Positions 1 through 9,028 of a stretch of DNA of 64,000 nt are shown here, in pieces. The first letter of the stretch is position 1. Every line of letters begins with the position of its first letter. Source of the stretch: Clostridium_AM sp900759715 (GTDB taxonomy: Bacteria; Bacillota; Clostridia; Clostridiales; Clostridiaceae); the NCBI GenBank assembly GCA_900759715.1, contig CAAEXF010000132.1:124001-188000 (forward strand), read 5' to 3'. Position numbers and translations under genes: made by a program. Below the pieces are notes generated by a model that was not told the origin of the DNA, ran no database searches, and saw only the letters and a list, made by a program, of their open reading frames with translations.

Positions 1-1
1 T

Positions 2-847
2 AGCTATAAATTTATACTACATAATCCTAATTTGGCACAGAAAAACAGTAAGGAAGTATCCCATAAATCAGTTAGCTTTAATGACCTTAATAATAATCAA
101 TCTTCGGATAAAAGCAATATAGCTAATCAAGATAAATTAAAAAACGATGTTATCAATAACGAAAACCAACCTAAAACCACAGTACAGCAAAATAATTATG
201 ATACTATTCCTAAAAATAATCAAAGCGGAGCAAAAATTGCTTCATCTAATAATAGCAAAGATAGCAAATTGATGGATTCCGCTCAAAATAAAACTTCAAA
301 CAGAACAGAAGAAACCAAACTACCTAGTAATTTGCCAGAAGATAAGACAACAAATAGTATGTCAGAAAACTCAACATTAAATGCCAATGCCGATAAAAGA
401 AATGATGTTTCTACAAATAGTATTTCGAGCAAAGATACTCCTTCAACAAAAGCATCACTAGACTCACCTAAGTCTGCGAGTATAGCTGACGCAGAAAGTT
501 TCTGGGGAGGAAAAATTCTTATGCCTTCATATGTACCAAAGGGCTTCGAGCTTACAGATATATCTGTACCTAAAGATAACTCTAAAGAAATATGCGTAAA
601 GTTAAACTATAGTTTTGAAAACATTTATTTTAAAGTAGTTCAAAACAAAAGTACTACTTATACAAGCTATGTTGGCACAAGTGTTGATATTAAAGGCAAG
701 AAAGCATATATTTCTAAAAGTAAAGATGCAAATAATCCAAGCTTAACAATAACAGAAATCAAATGGGTAAATAATAATATACAATATACTATTATAGGAA
801 ATCTGCCTGAAGATGAATTAACTAAAATACTAAGCTCAATTAATTAA
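2..847 (+). CDS. DUF4367 domain protein, 5' end outside window
   Basis: The reading frame is open back to base 2 without a start codon, so the gene begins before the window; the in-frame TTG at 32 lacks a ribosome site and is unlikely to be the true start. Visible residues 1-160 are a low-complexity stretch rich in Asn, Ser, Lys and Thr, as in extracytoplasmic linkers. The last 115 residues (from FWGGKILMPSYVPKGFEL) look like DUF4367, a domain often found in anti-sigma-factor-like or spore-associated membrane proteins of Firmicutes. A membrane anchor would be expected in the missing N-terminus. Function is not known; the domain call is by resemblance only. Confidence 0.6.
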   Translation, partial: SYKFILHNPNLAQKNSKEVSHKSVSFNDLNNNQSSDKSNIANQDKLKNDVINNENQPKTTVQQNNYDTIPKNNQSGAKIASSNNSKDSKLMDSAQNKTSNRTEETKLPSNLPEDKTTNSMSENSTLNANADKRNDVSTNSISSKDTPSTKASLDSPKSASIADAESFWGGKILMPSYVPKGFELTDISVPKDNSKEICVKLNYSFENIYFKVVQNKSTTYTSYVGTSVDIKGKKAYISKSKDANNPSLTITEIKWVNNNIQYTIIGNLPEDELTKILSSIN

Positions 848-859
848 TATAGAACAAAT

Positions 860-890
860 AAAAGTCATAAAAGTTTGCCCTATGGCTTTT
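860..890 (+). terminator. terminator of the DUF4367 gene
   Basis: AAAAGTCATA pairs with TATGGCTTTT (one G-U pair) around an 11-base loop and is followed by ATTTTATATT. It lies 13 bases after the stop codon. Confidence 0.7.
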
Positions 891-986
891 ATTTTATATT
901 AATACCTTTTATTTAAATAGGACATAATAGCCTATAGAAATAATTTTAATATATATGTTTTGATAATTTTATTTTAATACTTGGAG

Positions 987-1025
987 GTTAAAGTCCTAAA
1001 TGGACTTTAACGGGCAAAATTGCCC
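987..1025 (+). promoter_or_regulatory. tandem hairpin leader of ldh
   Basis: Two adjacent inverted repeats precede the lactate dehydrogenase gene. The first is perfect: GTTAAAGTCC (987-996), loop TAAAT, GGACTTTAAC (1002-1011). The second, GGGCAA (1012-1017) with TTGCCC (1020-1025), follows directly. A Shine-Dalgarno-like GGAGG (983-987) touches the first stem and an in-frame ATG (1000) lies in its loop, while the strong site AAAGGAGG (1038-1045) and ATG 1054 lie just downstream. The arrangement suggests translational control, but no known riboswitch family is recognised. Confidence 0.45.
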
Positions 1026-1053
1026 AGTTTTCCGACTAAAAGGAGGAATGTAT

Positions 1054-2001
1054 ATGAATGCTGGAAATGTAAAGATATCAATAATAGGAGCTGGCGCTGT
1101 AGGTTCTACAACAGCCTTTGCTATAATGGATTCAGGGCTTGCATCAGAAATAGTAATAGTTGATATAAACAAGGAAAAATCTCTAGCGGAAACAATGGAT
1201 TTATCACATGGAGTATCCTTTGTAAAACCTGTAGAAATTATATCTGGAGATTATGCTGATACCAAAGGCTCTGACATTGTAATTATTACTGCTGGCGTAG
1301 GAAGAAAGCCAGGACAATCTAGATTAGATTTAATAAACAATAATCTTCAAGTATTTAGAGCAATCGTTCCTGAGATTGCCAAATACTGTCCAGATAGTAT
1401 AATAATTGTGGTTTCAAACCCAGTGGATATACTTAGCTATATAACATATAAGCTTTCTGGTTTCCCATCCTCAAGAATTATTGGCTCTGGTACTGTTCTT
1501 GATACATCAAGATTTAAATATATGCTTGCAAAACATTTCCATATAGACTCTAGAAATATACATACCTATATACTTGGCGAACATGGTGATTCAGAAATCG
1601 CTGCCTGGAGTTTAACCAGTATTGCTGGAATGAAAGTAGAACAATACTGCAATCATATTTGCAAAAAATGCGGTGGTGATTTTAGGATTTCAATAGCTGA
1701 GGAAGTTAAAAATACTTCTAAAGGCATTATACAAGGAAAAGGCTATACAAATTATGCCATAGCTCTATCTATAAGAAGAATCATTGAAGCAATATTAGGT
1801 GATGAAAATTCTATACTAACGGTTTCAAAAATGTTTACAGGGCAATATGGAATAGAAGATGTTTATATGAGTATACCTTCAATAATCGGGCGAACTGGCA
1901 TAATAGATTCTCTTTCGGTACCATTAAACTCTTATGAAGAGGAAAACCTAGTGAAATCTGCTGCTTCTCTCAAAGATTTTATATCGCAACTTCACCTTTA
2001 A
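1054..2001 (+). CDS. ldh: L-lactate dehydrogenase
   Basis: NAD-dependent reduction of pyruvate to L-lactate in the cytosol, a fermentative electron sink. The 315-residue product has the Rossmann motif GAGAVGST near residue 11, an Asp (IVDIN) for NAD ribose, the mobile-loop Arg in GRKPGQSR, the NPVD segment and the active-site His in GEHGDSE near residue 176. Length is normal for the family. ATG 1054 is chosen because AAAGGAGG lies 8 bases upstream; an in-frame ATG at 1000 would add 18 residues encoded by the hairpin leader and not resembling LDH. It is transcribed alone, with its own leader and a downstream hairpin. Confidence 0.95.
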   Translation: MNAGNVKISIIGAGAVGSTTAFAIMDSGLASEIVIVDINKEKSLAETMDLSHGVSFVKPVEIISGDYADTKGSDIVIITAGVGRKPGQSRLDLINNNLQVFRAIVPEIAKYCPDSIIIVVSNPVDILSYITYKLSGFPSSRIIGSGTVLDTSRFKYMLAKHFHIDSRNIHTYILGEHGDSEIAAWSLTSIAGMKVEQYCNHICKKCGGDFRISIAEEVKNTSKGIIQGKGYTNYAIALSIRRIIEAILGDENSILTVSKMFTGQYGIEDVYMSIPSIIGRTGIIDSLSVPLNSYEEENLVKSAASLKDFISQLHL

Positions 2002-2008
2002 AATAATA

Positions 2009-2036
2009 GAGCAGAGGTTACATGACGCCTCTGCTC
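2009..2036 (+). terminator. hairpin after ldh
   Basis: GAGCAGAGG pairs with CCTCTGCTC around TTACATGACG, starting 7 bases after the ldh stop. The T-tract on the plus strand is poor, so termination there may be partial; the minus-strand reading is followed by TATTATTTTA. Confidence 0.55.
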
Positions 2037-2122
2037 CTAAAATTCATGCAAAATTTGTACCGGTATTCATTTTGTTTTATCCTTTGTCCAATTTATACTA
2101 TGCACCTGGGTAAAATATGTTA

Positions 2123-2473
2123 CTACATACTTACCATTTTTCTGCATTCATCTGCACATTTGCGGCAGGCATCCGCACACATTCTATTGTGATCGTCAGT
2201 AAATTTACTGCATTCTTTTGCACATTCATCACAAATATTAGCACACATTTCACATATTTGTTTTAAATGTTTACTTCTTCTTGAGATTGCACAGCCAGCC
2301 ATTGAACAGGCATCAGCGCAATCCATTAGATCTAATATACAGTGTTCCCTTGACTTAACATCTTGTTCTTCTAAACATAATCTAAAACATTCCTGACAGA
2401 TTTGGGCACACTTATGACAAGCATCAAGGCAAGCTTGATATTCTGCGTTAGGAGCCATTATTGTAGCATTCAT
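2123..2473 (-). CDS. four-helix bundle copper-binding protein (DUF326, Csp-like)
   Basis: A small cysteine-rich protein of 116 residues with repeated CxxxC and CxxC spacing (for example ACHKCAQICQECFRLC and MCANICDECAKEC), typical of DUF326 four-helix bundle proteins that store Cu(I) in the helix core. There is no signal or Tat peptide, so it resembles the cytosolic Csp3 type. ATG 2473 is chosen because AAAGAGGTG sits 6 bases upstream; a GTG at 2491 in the same frame is part of that ribosome site. Older annotations call such proteins ferredoxins, but iron-sulphur spacing is not seen. Metal identity is inferred from the family. Confidence 0.8.
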   Translation of the reverse strand: MNATIMAPNAEYQACLDACHKCAQICQECFRLCLEEQDVKSREHCILDLMDCADACSMAGCAISRRSKHLKQICEMCANICDECAKECSKFTDDHNRMCADACRKCADECRKMVSM

Positions 2474-2578
2474 AAAAAACACCTCTTTCACAAATAATGT
2501 ATTAACTACAGAATATATTTTGCTCTTGGCTACAAAATTTTATACTGAACATTTTTTATTGTAAATTCAAGTTTCACT

Positions 2579-3109
2579 TTAGCTGAGCTTTATTATCTCT
2601 CTTACTGCTTTTACTACGTCTTCAAGCTCTTTATTGGCATCAACAACATAATCGCATTCTACTATCCTAAAAGCCTCTCTATCATTCTCTATTCTATCAT
2701 TTATACTATCTAAGGTTCTATTATCTTTTCCCATTCTTGAAATCCTATTGATTTCATCACATTTTAAATAGATAGCTATAACTTCAGCATCATTCGTTAA
2801 CTTCTTTAAATCTCTTACTCCTCTTGGATCTACCGTATATACGCTTACACCTTTATTCTTATACTGCTCTTTTGTTGACCAGTAATGATGTTTATCAAAA
2901 AAGGTTTCAGCGATTATTTCGGAATCTTTATGCATAGAAATCCAGTTTTCATAACTTACATCTATAAAAATATGTCCTTTCTCATTGACGTTTCTCTTTT
3001 TTCTGTCAGTGTAACTTAATATATAGTTATATCCATCTTTCTCCAATATTTCAGCAACACTGCTCTTGCCGCATCCACTTTCGCCTACTAAACAAACAAT
3101 CTTATCCAT
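2579..3109 (-). CDS. guanylate kinase-like P-loop protein
   Basis: A 176-residue nucleotide-binding protein with a Walker A loop GESGCGKSS at residues 9-17 and the SYTDRKKR segment that resembles the GMP-binding S-x-T-x-R-x-R region of guanylate kinases. It is slightly short for a housekeeping Gmk (about 200 residues) and lacks the usual RxGExxGxxY continuation, so it is probably a paralogue of unknown substrate. Ribosome site AGGAGGG is 4 bases before the start. It is a single-gene unit on the minus strand. Confidence 0.75.
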   Translation of the reverse strand: MDKIVCLVGESGCGKSSVAEILEKDGYNYILSYTDRKKRNVNEKGHIFIDVSYENWISMHKDSEIIAETFFDKHHYWSTKEQYKNKGVSVYTVDPRGVRDLKKLTNDAEVIAIYLKCDEINRISRMGKDNRTLDSINDRIENDREAFRIVECDYVVDANKELEDVVKAVREIIKLS

Positions 3110-3135
3110 TTTACCCTCCTACTTTAAATATAGAA

Positions 3136-3164
3136 AAAATAAGCTCAATAATTGAGCTTATTTT
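3136..3164 (-). terminator. terminator after the NlpC/P60 gene
   Basis: AAAATAAGCTCAA (3136-3148) pairs perfectly with TTGAGCTTATTTT (3152-3164). On the minus strand it lies 15 bases after the NlpC/P60 stop and ends in a U-rich tail. Confidence 0.8.
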
Positions 3165-3179
3165 ATGTAAACTATTTAA

Positions 3180-4190
3180 TTATTTAACTCTACGGCCAGT
3201 TAAAAAGTCTCCCCTGTTAAGAGGTGATACTTTTACTACATCGCCTGTATGTGGAGCATGTATATACATTCCGTTTCCAACATATATTCCTATGTGATGT
3301 GGATTACTTGAGGATCCAAATAAAACTAAATCTCCCGGTTGCAGCTGATCTCTTGATACAGGTGAACCGTCATTTATCTGCTCATATGTAGTTCTTCCTA
3401 GTCCAACTCCAAAGTGACCATATACATATTGGGTAAATCCAGAACAGTCAAATCCTGATGGAGAAGTTCCTCCCCAAAGGTAAGGAGTACCTAGAAAATT
3501 ATAGGCATAAGATACAACATCACTATTAGAGCCAGCTGAAATAGACACTGATCCTCTAGATAAGCTGCCACTAGTACCAGATGTGCTTGCTAATGCATAG
3601 TTTCTTTGTGAGGCTTGCGCCTGTGCTAGCATTGTCTTCTGATTTTCTTTATCTATTTTAAGCTTAGATAGCTTTTTTTCATTATCTGATTTTAATGCCA
3701 ATAACTTATCATTCTTATCTTTCAGCTCTTTTTGATCTGCAAGCATTTTTTCTTTTTTACTGCCTAAGTCGGCCATTACTTTATTATCAAACTGCATAAT
3801 TTTTTTAACTGCTTCCAGTCTCCAAACAAAATCCTGCATATCCTTTGAGTTTAATATGATATCCAGATAACTATCTACACCACCGATATATGCCGCTCTT
3901 GCTCTTTGCTTAAATATATCTTCGCGAAGCGCTATATCTTTTTCAGTATCAGATACTTCCTTTTGTAAATTTTTTATTTGACTTTGCGTACTGTTTAATT
4001 CTTTCTTGTTGCTTTCTATTTTACTCATGGCGTCTTCTATCTGGTTGTCCAACATTTCTATCTTTCTTTCAATACTTTCATTTGTTGAAGTCTGATTATT
4101 ATTTGCTGCAGGATTTGCTAAAACTGTACTGCTGAACATTAACACTCCAGTGCAGGTAGCAACAGCAAATTTAAGTAATTTATTCAACAT
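3180..4190 (-). CDS. secreted peptidoglycan hydrolase with coiled coil and NlpC/P60 domain
   Basis: Residues 1-26 form a signal peptide (basic start, hydrophobic core, VLANPA cut region). Residues about 38-195 are a long charged coiled coil of the kind found in CwlO/PcsB-type hydrolases controlled by FtsEX. A Ser/Gly linker leads to a C-terminal NlpC/P60 domain with the catalytic Cys in FDCSG (near residue 250) and His in HHIGIYVG and YIHAP. The family cleaves D-gamma-Glu-diaminopimelate bonds in wall peptides. Two ATGs are adjacent at 4193 and 4190; AGGGGAG abuts the first, so the second is the more plausible start. It is monocistronic. Confidence 0.88.
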   Translation of the reverse strand: MLNKLLKFAVATCTGVLMFSSTVLANPAANNNQTSTNESIERKIEMLDNQIEDAMSKIESNKKELNSTQSQIKNLQKEVSDTEKDIALREDIFKQRARAAYIGGVDSYLDIILNSKDMQDFVWRLEAVKKIMQFDNKVMADLGSKKEKMLADQKELKDKNDKLLALKSDNEKKLSKLKIDKENQKTMLAQAQASQRNYALASTSGTSGSLSRGSVSISAGSNSDVVSYAYNFLGTPYLWGGTSPSGFDCSGFTQYVYGHFGVGLGRTTYEQINDGSPVSRDQLQPGDLVLFGSSSNPHHIGIYVGNGMYIHAPHTGDVVKVSPLNRGDFLTGRRVK

Positions 4191-4200
4191 CATCTCCCCT

Positions 4201-4478
4201 TTTCAAAAATTTTGTATCTTTATGTCAAAAAACTAAGTAAACCCATTATATCATTTATTTCTATATATTTTAATATTATATCCAGTATTTTTTTTATTTT
4301 TTTATGGCAACATGGGGCATTTATTCCTTATGGTCCATATTATTCAAATCTATACTATGTACTTTAAACAGATTTTACTTGTCACCATCGGATAAACTTA
4401 TAATTTTTGGAACTAATACGTAAATAGCCCATCTACTAATAATACAATATTTAGACATAATTTTAAATAGTAAATGCA
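4201..4478. other. gene-free AT-rich stretch
   Basis: About 280 bases upstream of the NlpC/P60 gene without a convincing coding frame. It must hold the hydrolase promoter, but no clear -35/-10 pair stands out from the AT-rich background. Confidence 0.4.
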
Positions 4479-4513
4479 AAAATAGGTACGAATTTTTAAT
4501 TCGTACCTATTTT
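4479..4513 (-). terminator. terminator of pepF
   Basis: A perfect 16-bp stem, AAAATAGGTACGAATT with AATTCGTACCTATTTT, separated by TTT, 20 bases after the pepF stop. Confidence 0.85.
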
Positions 4514-4533
4514 ATACATCATAATAATATAAT

Positions 4534-6336
4534 TTAATTTAAATTATTCTCCAACATATCCAATAATTCATCAAATCTTTTTATTGTATCTTCTAATGGT
4601 TTAGGTGTTGTCATGTCTACTCCAGCTTTTTTAAGCACATTTATTGGGTAATCACTAGAACCACTTTTCAAGAATCCTTTATATAGTTCTACAGCTTTTT
4701 CTCCGTTCTCAAGTATCTGTTTCGCAAAGGAATTTGCTGCAGCATATCCGGTAGCATATTGATATACGTAGAAATCTCTATAAAAATGTGGTATTCTAGC
4801 CCACTCTATATTTATCTCATCATCTATAACCATGTCTGGTCCAAAGTATTTTACATTTAACTCGTGCCAGATTTTGCTTAAATCTTCTGCAGTAAGAGGC
4901 TTTCCATTTTCTATGCTCTCATGAGTAGTTTTCTCAAATTCAGCAAACATAACTTGCCTAAATACTGTAGTCCTTATTTGCTCCAATTGTTGATTTATAA
5001 GGAATAATTTCTTATTTTTATCATTTTCCTTATCTATCAAATATCTTATTAATAAACTTTCGTTTGTAGTTGATGCAACCTCAGCAACAAATAACGAATA
5101 ATCGGCATAAACATAAGGCTGATTTTTTCTTGAATAGTAAGAATGTATTGAGTGCCCCATCTCATGTGCAAGAGTTGAAACATCATTTAGTTTAAAATCG
5201 TAATTTAAAAGCACATAAGGCATAGTATCATAATCTCCTGAAGAATATGCTCCACCTCTTTTGCCTTTGTTAGGATATATGTCTATCCAACCTTCTTCTA
5301 TTCCTTCGCTGAAAATATTTAAATACTCTTCTCCTAACGGCTTTATACCTTCTTTTACAATCTTTACCGCATCATCAAATTCTATGTTTTCCTTTGGAGT
5401 GTCGATAATAGGTACATATAAATCATACATATGAATCTCATCTAATCCCAAAAGCTTTTTCTTAATTTTAACGTATCTATGAAGTGAGCTTAAATTTTTA
5501 TTTATAGTATTAACGGTATTTTCATATACCTCTAATGGTATGTTATTAGGCTTTAATGAGCACTCTAAGGCACTACTATAGTTTCTTGTTTTAGATATAA
5601 AGATGAAGTTTTTAATTGATGAAGTCAAAGATGCTGCAAAGGTATTTCTGTATTTATTATAGGTGTCAAATAACCCTTTGAATGCTTCTTTCCTTACTCT
5701 TCTATCTTTAGATTGAATATAGCTTCCATAATTAGATTCCGTTAATTCTACATTATTGCCTTCCTCATCCTTGATTACAGTAAAAGTCATATCTGCATCT
5801 GATAACATACTAAAAATTCTATCTGGTGCATTTAAACAGTCTGAAACTGAAGCCATAAGCTCTTCTTTTTCTTTTGTCAGGGTGTGAGGTTTTCTTTTTA
5901 ATATATCTTCCAGTAGAAAAGTATACATTTTTAAATCTGGATTGTTTTCTATTTCTTTTTCTATGGTTCCTTCAGGAAGGCTCAAAATTTCTGGAACAAA
6001 AAATGCTTGAGTACTACCTATTTCCGCAATATAGGTAAATATCTTATCTTTTAGAGCTTGATATGTTGGATTAGCAGTATCTTCATCACTTTTCAAATGA
6101 GCATAGACTGCTAATTTACCAGCAAGTCTTGATACCTCTTCATCTAGCTTAAGATATTCTAATAAGTACTTTCCATTTCCTAGCTTACCAGAGAATTCTA
6201 TAAGTTTAGGAACTCTCACCTTTAAATCTTCAAAATCCTTTTCCCATTGCTCCTCATTCTTATATATTTTATCAACTCTCCACTTGTACTCCTTAGGTAT
6301 TTCATCTCTAGTTTTAATCTTTTTAACCTCTGCCAT
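4534..6336 (-). CDS. pepF: oligoendopeptidase F
   Basis: Cytosolic zinc metallopeptidase of family M3 that cuts short peptides. The 600-residue length is standard. The zinc motif HEMGHSIH lies near residue 388, with the third ligand Glu expected in the following FVAEVASTTNE segment, and the M3 PepF signature GRRGGAYSSG-like stretch (KRGGAYSSGDYDTMPYV) is present. Ribosome site AAAGGGGAG is 6 bases before ATG. Single gene with its own terminator. Confidence 0.95.
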   Translation of the reverse strand: MAEVKKIKTRDEIPKEYKWRVDKIYKNEEQWEKDFEDLKVRVPKLIEFSGKLGNGKYLLEYLKLDEEVSRLAGKLAVYAHLKSDEDTANPTYQALKDKIFTYIAEIGSTQAFFVPEILSLPEGTIEKEIENNPDLKMYTFLLEDILKRKPHTLTKEKEELMASVSDCLNAPDRIFSMLSDADMTFTVIKDEEGNNVELTESNYGSYIQSKDRRVRKEAFKGLFDTYNKYRNTFAASLTSSIKNFIFISKTRNYSSALECSLKPNNIPLEVYENTVNTINKNLSSLHRYVKIKKKLLGLDEIHMYDLYVPIIDTPKENIEFDDAVKIVKEGIKPLGEEYLNIFSEGIEEGWIDIYPNKGKRGGAYSSGDYDTMPYVLLNYDFKLNDVSTLAHEMGHSIHSYYSRKNQPYVYADYSLFVAEVASTTNESLLIRYLIDKENDKNKKLFLINQQLEQIRTTVFRQVMFAEFEKTTHESIENGKPLTAEDLSKIWHELNVKYFGPDMVIDDEINIEWARIPHFYRDFYVYQYATGYAAANSFAKQILENGEKAVELYKGFLKSGSSDYPINVLKKAGVDMTTPKPLEDTIKRFDELLDMLENNLN

Positions 6337-6484
6337 TACAATCTCCCCTTTATTAATTTTAAAGACTACTAATACTTTGATTATATATAGGTTAACTGAC
6401 CACTTTTATCCCTATATATAATCAATTATATTCATATCTAAAATAAGTTTTCCCATATTTTACTTTATTATAACATATAAACAT

Positions 6485-6508
6485 GATTCTTAGCATCAGA
6501 TGGAGTTT
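6485..6508 (+). repeat. short fragment of the structured repeat
   Basis: These 24 bases match 21 of 24 positions of the 5' arm of the 3' hairpin of the repeats at 17364-17497 and 61127-61311 (shared core TCAGATGGAGTTT). The match stops sharply after GTTT. It may be a decayed copy or chance. Confidence 0.3.
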
Positions 6509-6525
6509 GTCTATGGTTAAGCCAT

Positions 6526-8118
6526 TTAGGCATTATTAATAGCATAAGAACTTTCCGCCATTTTCAATAAGTTTTCTCTTATGCTTATTTCACTATGTTC
6601 ACTAGTTAGAACAACTAAATAATCACCTGCATAAATACTAGTATTCCCTCTTGGAATAACTTCATTATCGCCTCTTTTTATTGACACTAACAAACACTTC
6701 TCTGGCATATTCAGTTCCTTAATCTTTTTACCTTCAAGGTATGAACCGTGATGTACTACAACTTCTAAAATTGTTTTTACATTGTTATCTTCTGATAACT
6801 CTTTGTGACCATTCTTTGCCAATATTCTCTCGAGCAGTGATTCATAAATCGGCTTTGAGCCCATCAAATCAGCTATAATATATGCAATGATAGATACTAA
6901 TGCCAAAGATAATAAATGATTAAAGGAACCTGTCATTTCAGTAATTAAGATACTTCCAGTAATCGGAGCTCTTACTATTGCTGTAAAATAACCTGCCATT
7001 CCTAGTATCATAAAATTATTTACATATTGAGGTGGAAAATGAACAAGTTTAACTAAAATAGTTCCATAAATAGCTCCAGTCATTCCTCCTATTACTAGTA
7101 AAGGAAAGAAGATTCCACCTGGTGCACCTGAGCCAAAACTAACCATTGAAAAAGCAAACTTTATCAAAAGTAAAATAAATAAAAATCTTAATGTGTTATT
7201 GCCATTAATTATTGATACTATAAGTTCATGACCACCGCCTAGAACTTCAGGTAAAAACAATCCAAGCATACCTGCTAAAACAAATGGAATAATCGGTCTG
7301 AACTGTACCGGCAGCCATTTCTGATTTGCATATAAATTTTGCGTTTTAAGTAAAGTATAATTATAAAAAACTCCAAACATACCTATTATTATTCCGAATA
7401 TAATAATAAAAGCATAATATTTTAGTGGAAGCACAGAAAAACTTTCAAATTGAAATATTGGCTTTAGCCCAAAAAATTCTTTTGATACGAAGTCTGCCAC
7501 TAAAGATGCTGACATTGTAGAAATCAGCACTAAGGGTGAAAAGTTTTTATGTACTTCCTCCAGAGCAAAAATTACTCCGGCTAAAGGCGCATTAAAAGCT
7601 GCTGCTAAACCAGCACTTGCACCACTAGTAATAAGATATTTTTCTTCTATTTTTATTCGCTTAAATATTCTACTAAATCCTTGACCTACAGCCGCTCCTA
7701 GTTGAATTGACGGGCCTTCTCTTCCTAAAGATAATCCAGCTGTAATACATATAACACCACCGACAAATTTCTCAACTATAACTCTCCACCAGTTCATATT
7801 AAGGTGTCCCATTAATATTCCTTCAACCTGAGGTATTCCACTTCCACTAATCATCGGATTTTTCTTTATCATATTTCCTACAATGTATCCTCCAACTATT
7901 AGCACTATAATCCATATAGGGATCAACCAAATATTTTCTGTTTGAGCTTTATAAATACTTTTAGCTAGTAAACCTGCCTTATCTAGGGCTAGTCTATAAA
8001 ATACAACTAATAAACCAGAAATTAGGCCTACCATAATACCTTCACTTACTAACTTGATTCTATATTTTTGCATAAAAAATAAAGTATCAGTCGTACAATT
8101 ACTGTTGTTGGTTTTCAT
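6526..8118 (-). CDS. ClC-family chloride/proton antiporter with TrkA-C domain
   Basis: Integral membrane protein of 530 residues. The three ClC selectivity-filter motifs are visible: GSGIPQVEG, GREGPSIQLG (with the gating Glu) and GSGAPGGIFFPLL. About ten hydrophobic segments cover residues 20-430. Residues about 450-525 form a soluble TrkA-C (RCK-C) domain, a ligand-sensing module found on many Firmicutes ClC proteins. The likely role is anion/proton exchange; fluoride-specific CLC-F is less likely because the classic GREGP motif is kept. GGAGGTG precedes the start. Confidence 0.9.
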   Translation of the reverse strand: MKTNNSNCTTDTLFFMQKYRIKLVSEGIMVGLISGLLVVFYRLALDKAGLLAKSIYKAQTENIWLIPIWIIVLIVGGYIVGNMIKKNPMISGSGIPQVEGILMGHLNMNWWRVIVEKFVGGVICITAGLSLGREGPSIQLGAAVGQGFSRIFKRIKIEEKYLITSGASAGLAAAFNAPLAGVIFALEEVHKNFSPLVLISTMSASLVADFVSKEFFGLKPIFQFESFSVLPLKYYAFIIIFGIIIGMFGVFYNYTLLKTQNLYANQKWLPVQFRPIIPFVLAGMLGLFLPEVLGGGHELIVSIINGNNTLRFLFILLLIKFAFSMVSFGSGAPGGIFFPLLVIGGMTGAIYGTILVKLVHFPPQYVNNFMILGMAGYFTAIVRAPITGSILITEMTGSFNHLLSLALVSIIAYIIADLMGSKPIYESLLERILAKNGHKELSEDNNVKTILEVVVHHGSYLEGKKIKELNMPEKCLLVSIKRGDNEVIPRGNTSIYAGDYLVVLTSEHSEISIRENLLKMAESSYAINNA

Positions 8119-8240
8119 ATAAATTCACCTCCATTAACTTATATCACTTTTCATCAATCAATAAAGTTCTTATCTTACAGTTATTAATTTAACTATATGA
8201 ATTCATAACTTAATTTCCCTTGAAAATCATGGAATTTAAA

Positions 8241-8265
8241 ATAGCTATCGGCAACCGATAGCTAT
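8241..8265 (-). terminator. terminator of the zinc-ribbon gene
   Basis: Perfect 11-bp stem ATAGCTATCGG/CCGATAGCTAT with a CAA loop, followed on the minus strand by TTTTAAATT; 14 bases after the stop codon. Confidence 0.8.
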
Positions 8266-8279
8266 GTAAATAAACTTAA

Positions 8280-8441
8280 TTATCTTCTGTTATTTCTTTG
8301 TTCTTGCTTTCTTGCTCTTCTGCAATCTGGGCATCTTACTGGATCATTTTCGAATCCTTTTTCTTTGTAGAACTCTTGCTCTCCTTCTGTAAATATGAAA
8401 TCCTTTCCACAATCTTTACAGCTTAATGTCTTATCTGCCAT
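8280..8441 (-). CDS. small zinc-ribbon protein
   Basis: A 53-residue protein starting MADKTLSCKDCGKDF. Two CxxC pairs (CKDC and CPDC) plus the conserved FTEGEQEFYKEKGF stretch match the small zinc-ribbon family PF13451 found in many Firmicutes. ATG 8441 is chosen because GGAGG lies 8 bases upstream; the frame extends further but without another ribosome site. Function unknown, probably nucleic-acid or protein binding. Monocistronic with a strong terminator. Confidence 0.8.
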   Translation of the reverse strand: MADKTLSCKDCGKDFIFTEGEQEFYKEKGFENDPVRCPDCRRARKQEQRNNRR

Positions 8442-8657
8442 TTGAACATACCTCCGTATTTTATATTGGGTATCTAACAACTCACAAACAACCATTTTCC
8501 AAAATAAAATCGGAGAATGTTATCATGATATTAAATCCCTCTGTTTTGCTACAGTGTACATTATACCACATTGTGCATATATTGTCTAGATATCTTCATT
8601 GTTTTCCACACTTCTAAACTTGTAACTATCTTGCTTATTTTCTATAATTCTAACAAC

Positions 8658-9011
8658 CTATCCCTTGGGTTTAAATATTAAAGAAGCAAGGAATGCAAAA
8701 ATTAATGCCGATGATATACCTGCACTTGTAACCTCAAAAATTCCAGTAAGTACTCCTATGATACCGTCTCTTTTTGCTTCTAATAACGCACCCTTTACTA
8801 ACGCATTACCAAAGCTGCTAATTGGTACGGATGCACCTGCACCTGCAAACTTTATTAATGGCTCGTATAGCCCGAATCCACCTAAGATAGCACCTATTAC
8901 AACTAATGTACATGTTGTATGAGCTGGAGTAAGTCTAAATACATCCATCATAATTTGGCCTATTACACAAATTCCTCCACCAATTACAAATGCCCAAATA
9001 AATTTTACCAT
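8658..9011 (-). CDS. spoVAE: stage V sporulation protein AE
   Basis: Small integral membrane protein (117 residues, about four hydrophobic segments) of the SpoVAC/SpoVAEB family. It is needed for movement of calcium dipicolinate across the inner forespore membrane during sporulation and germination. The GAGASVPISSFGNALVKGA segment parallels GAGTAIPVTGFANSMASAA in the upstream spoVAC product. ATG 9011 is preferred: AGAGGTG lies 9 bases before it, whereas the GTG at 9023 is inside that site. Last gene of the spoVAC-spoVAD-spoVAE operon, expected to be expressed in the forespore. Confidence 0.93.
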   Translation of the reverse strand: MVKFIWAFVIGGGICVIGQIMMDVFRLTPAHTTCTLVVIGAILGGFGLYEPLIKFAGAGASVPISSFGNALVKGALLEAKRDGIIGVLTGIFEVTSAGISSALIFAFLASLIFKPKG

Positions 9012-9028
9012 AACTAATGACACCTCTT

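Noticed and set aside
8426..8617. 63-codon plus-strand frame
   Set aside because: Overlaps the zinc-ribbon gene's start region on the other strand and has no ribosome site.
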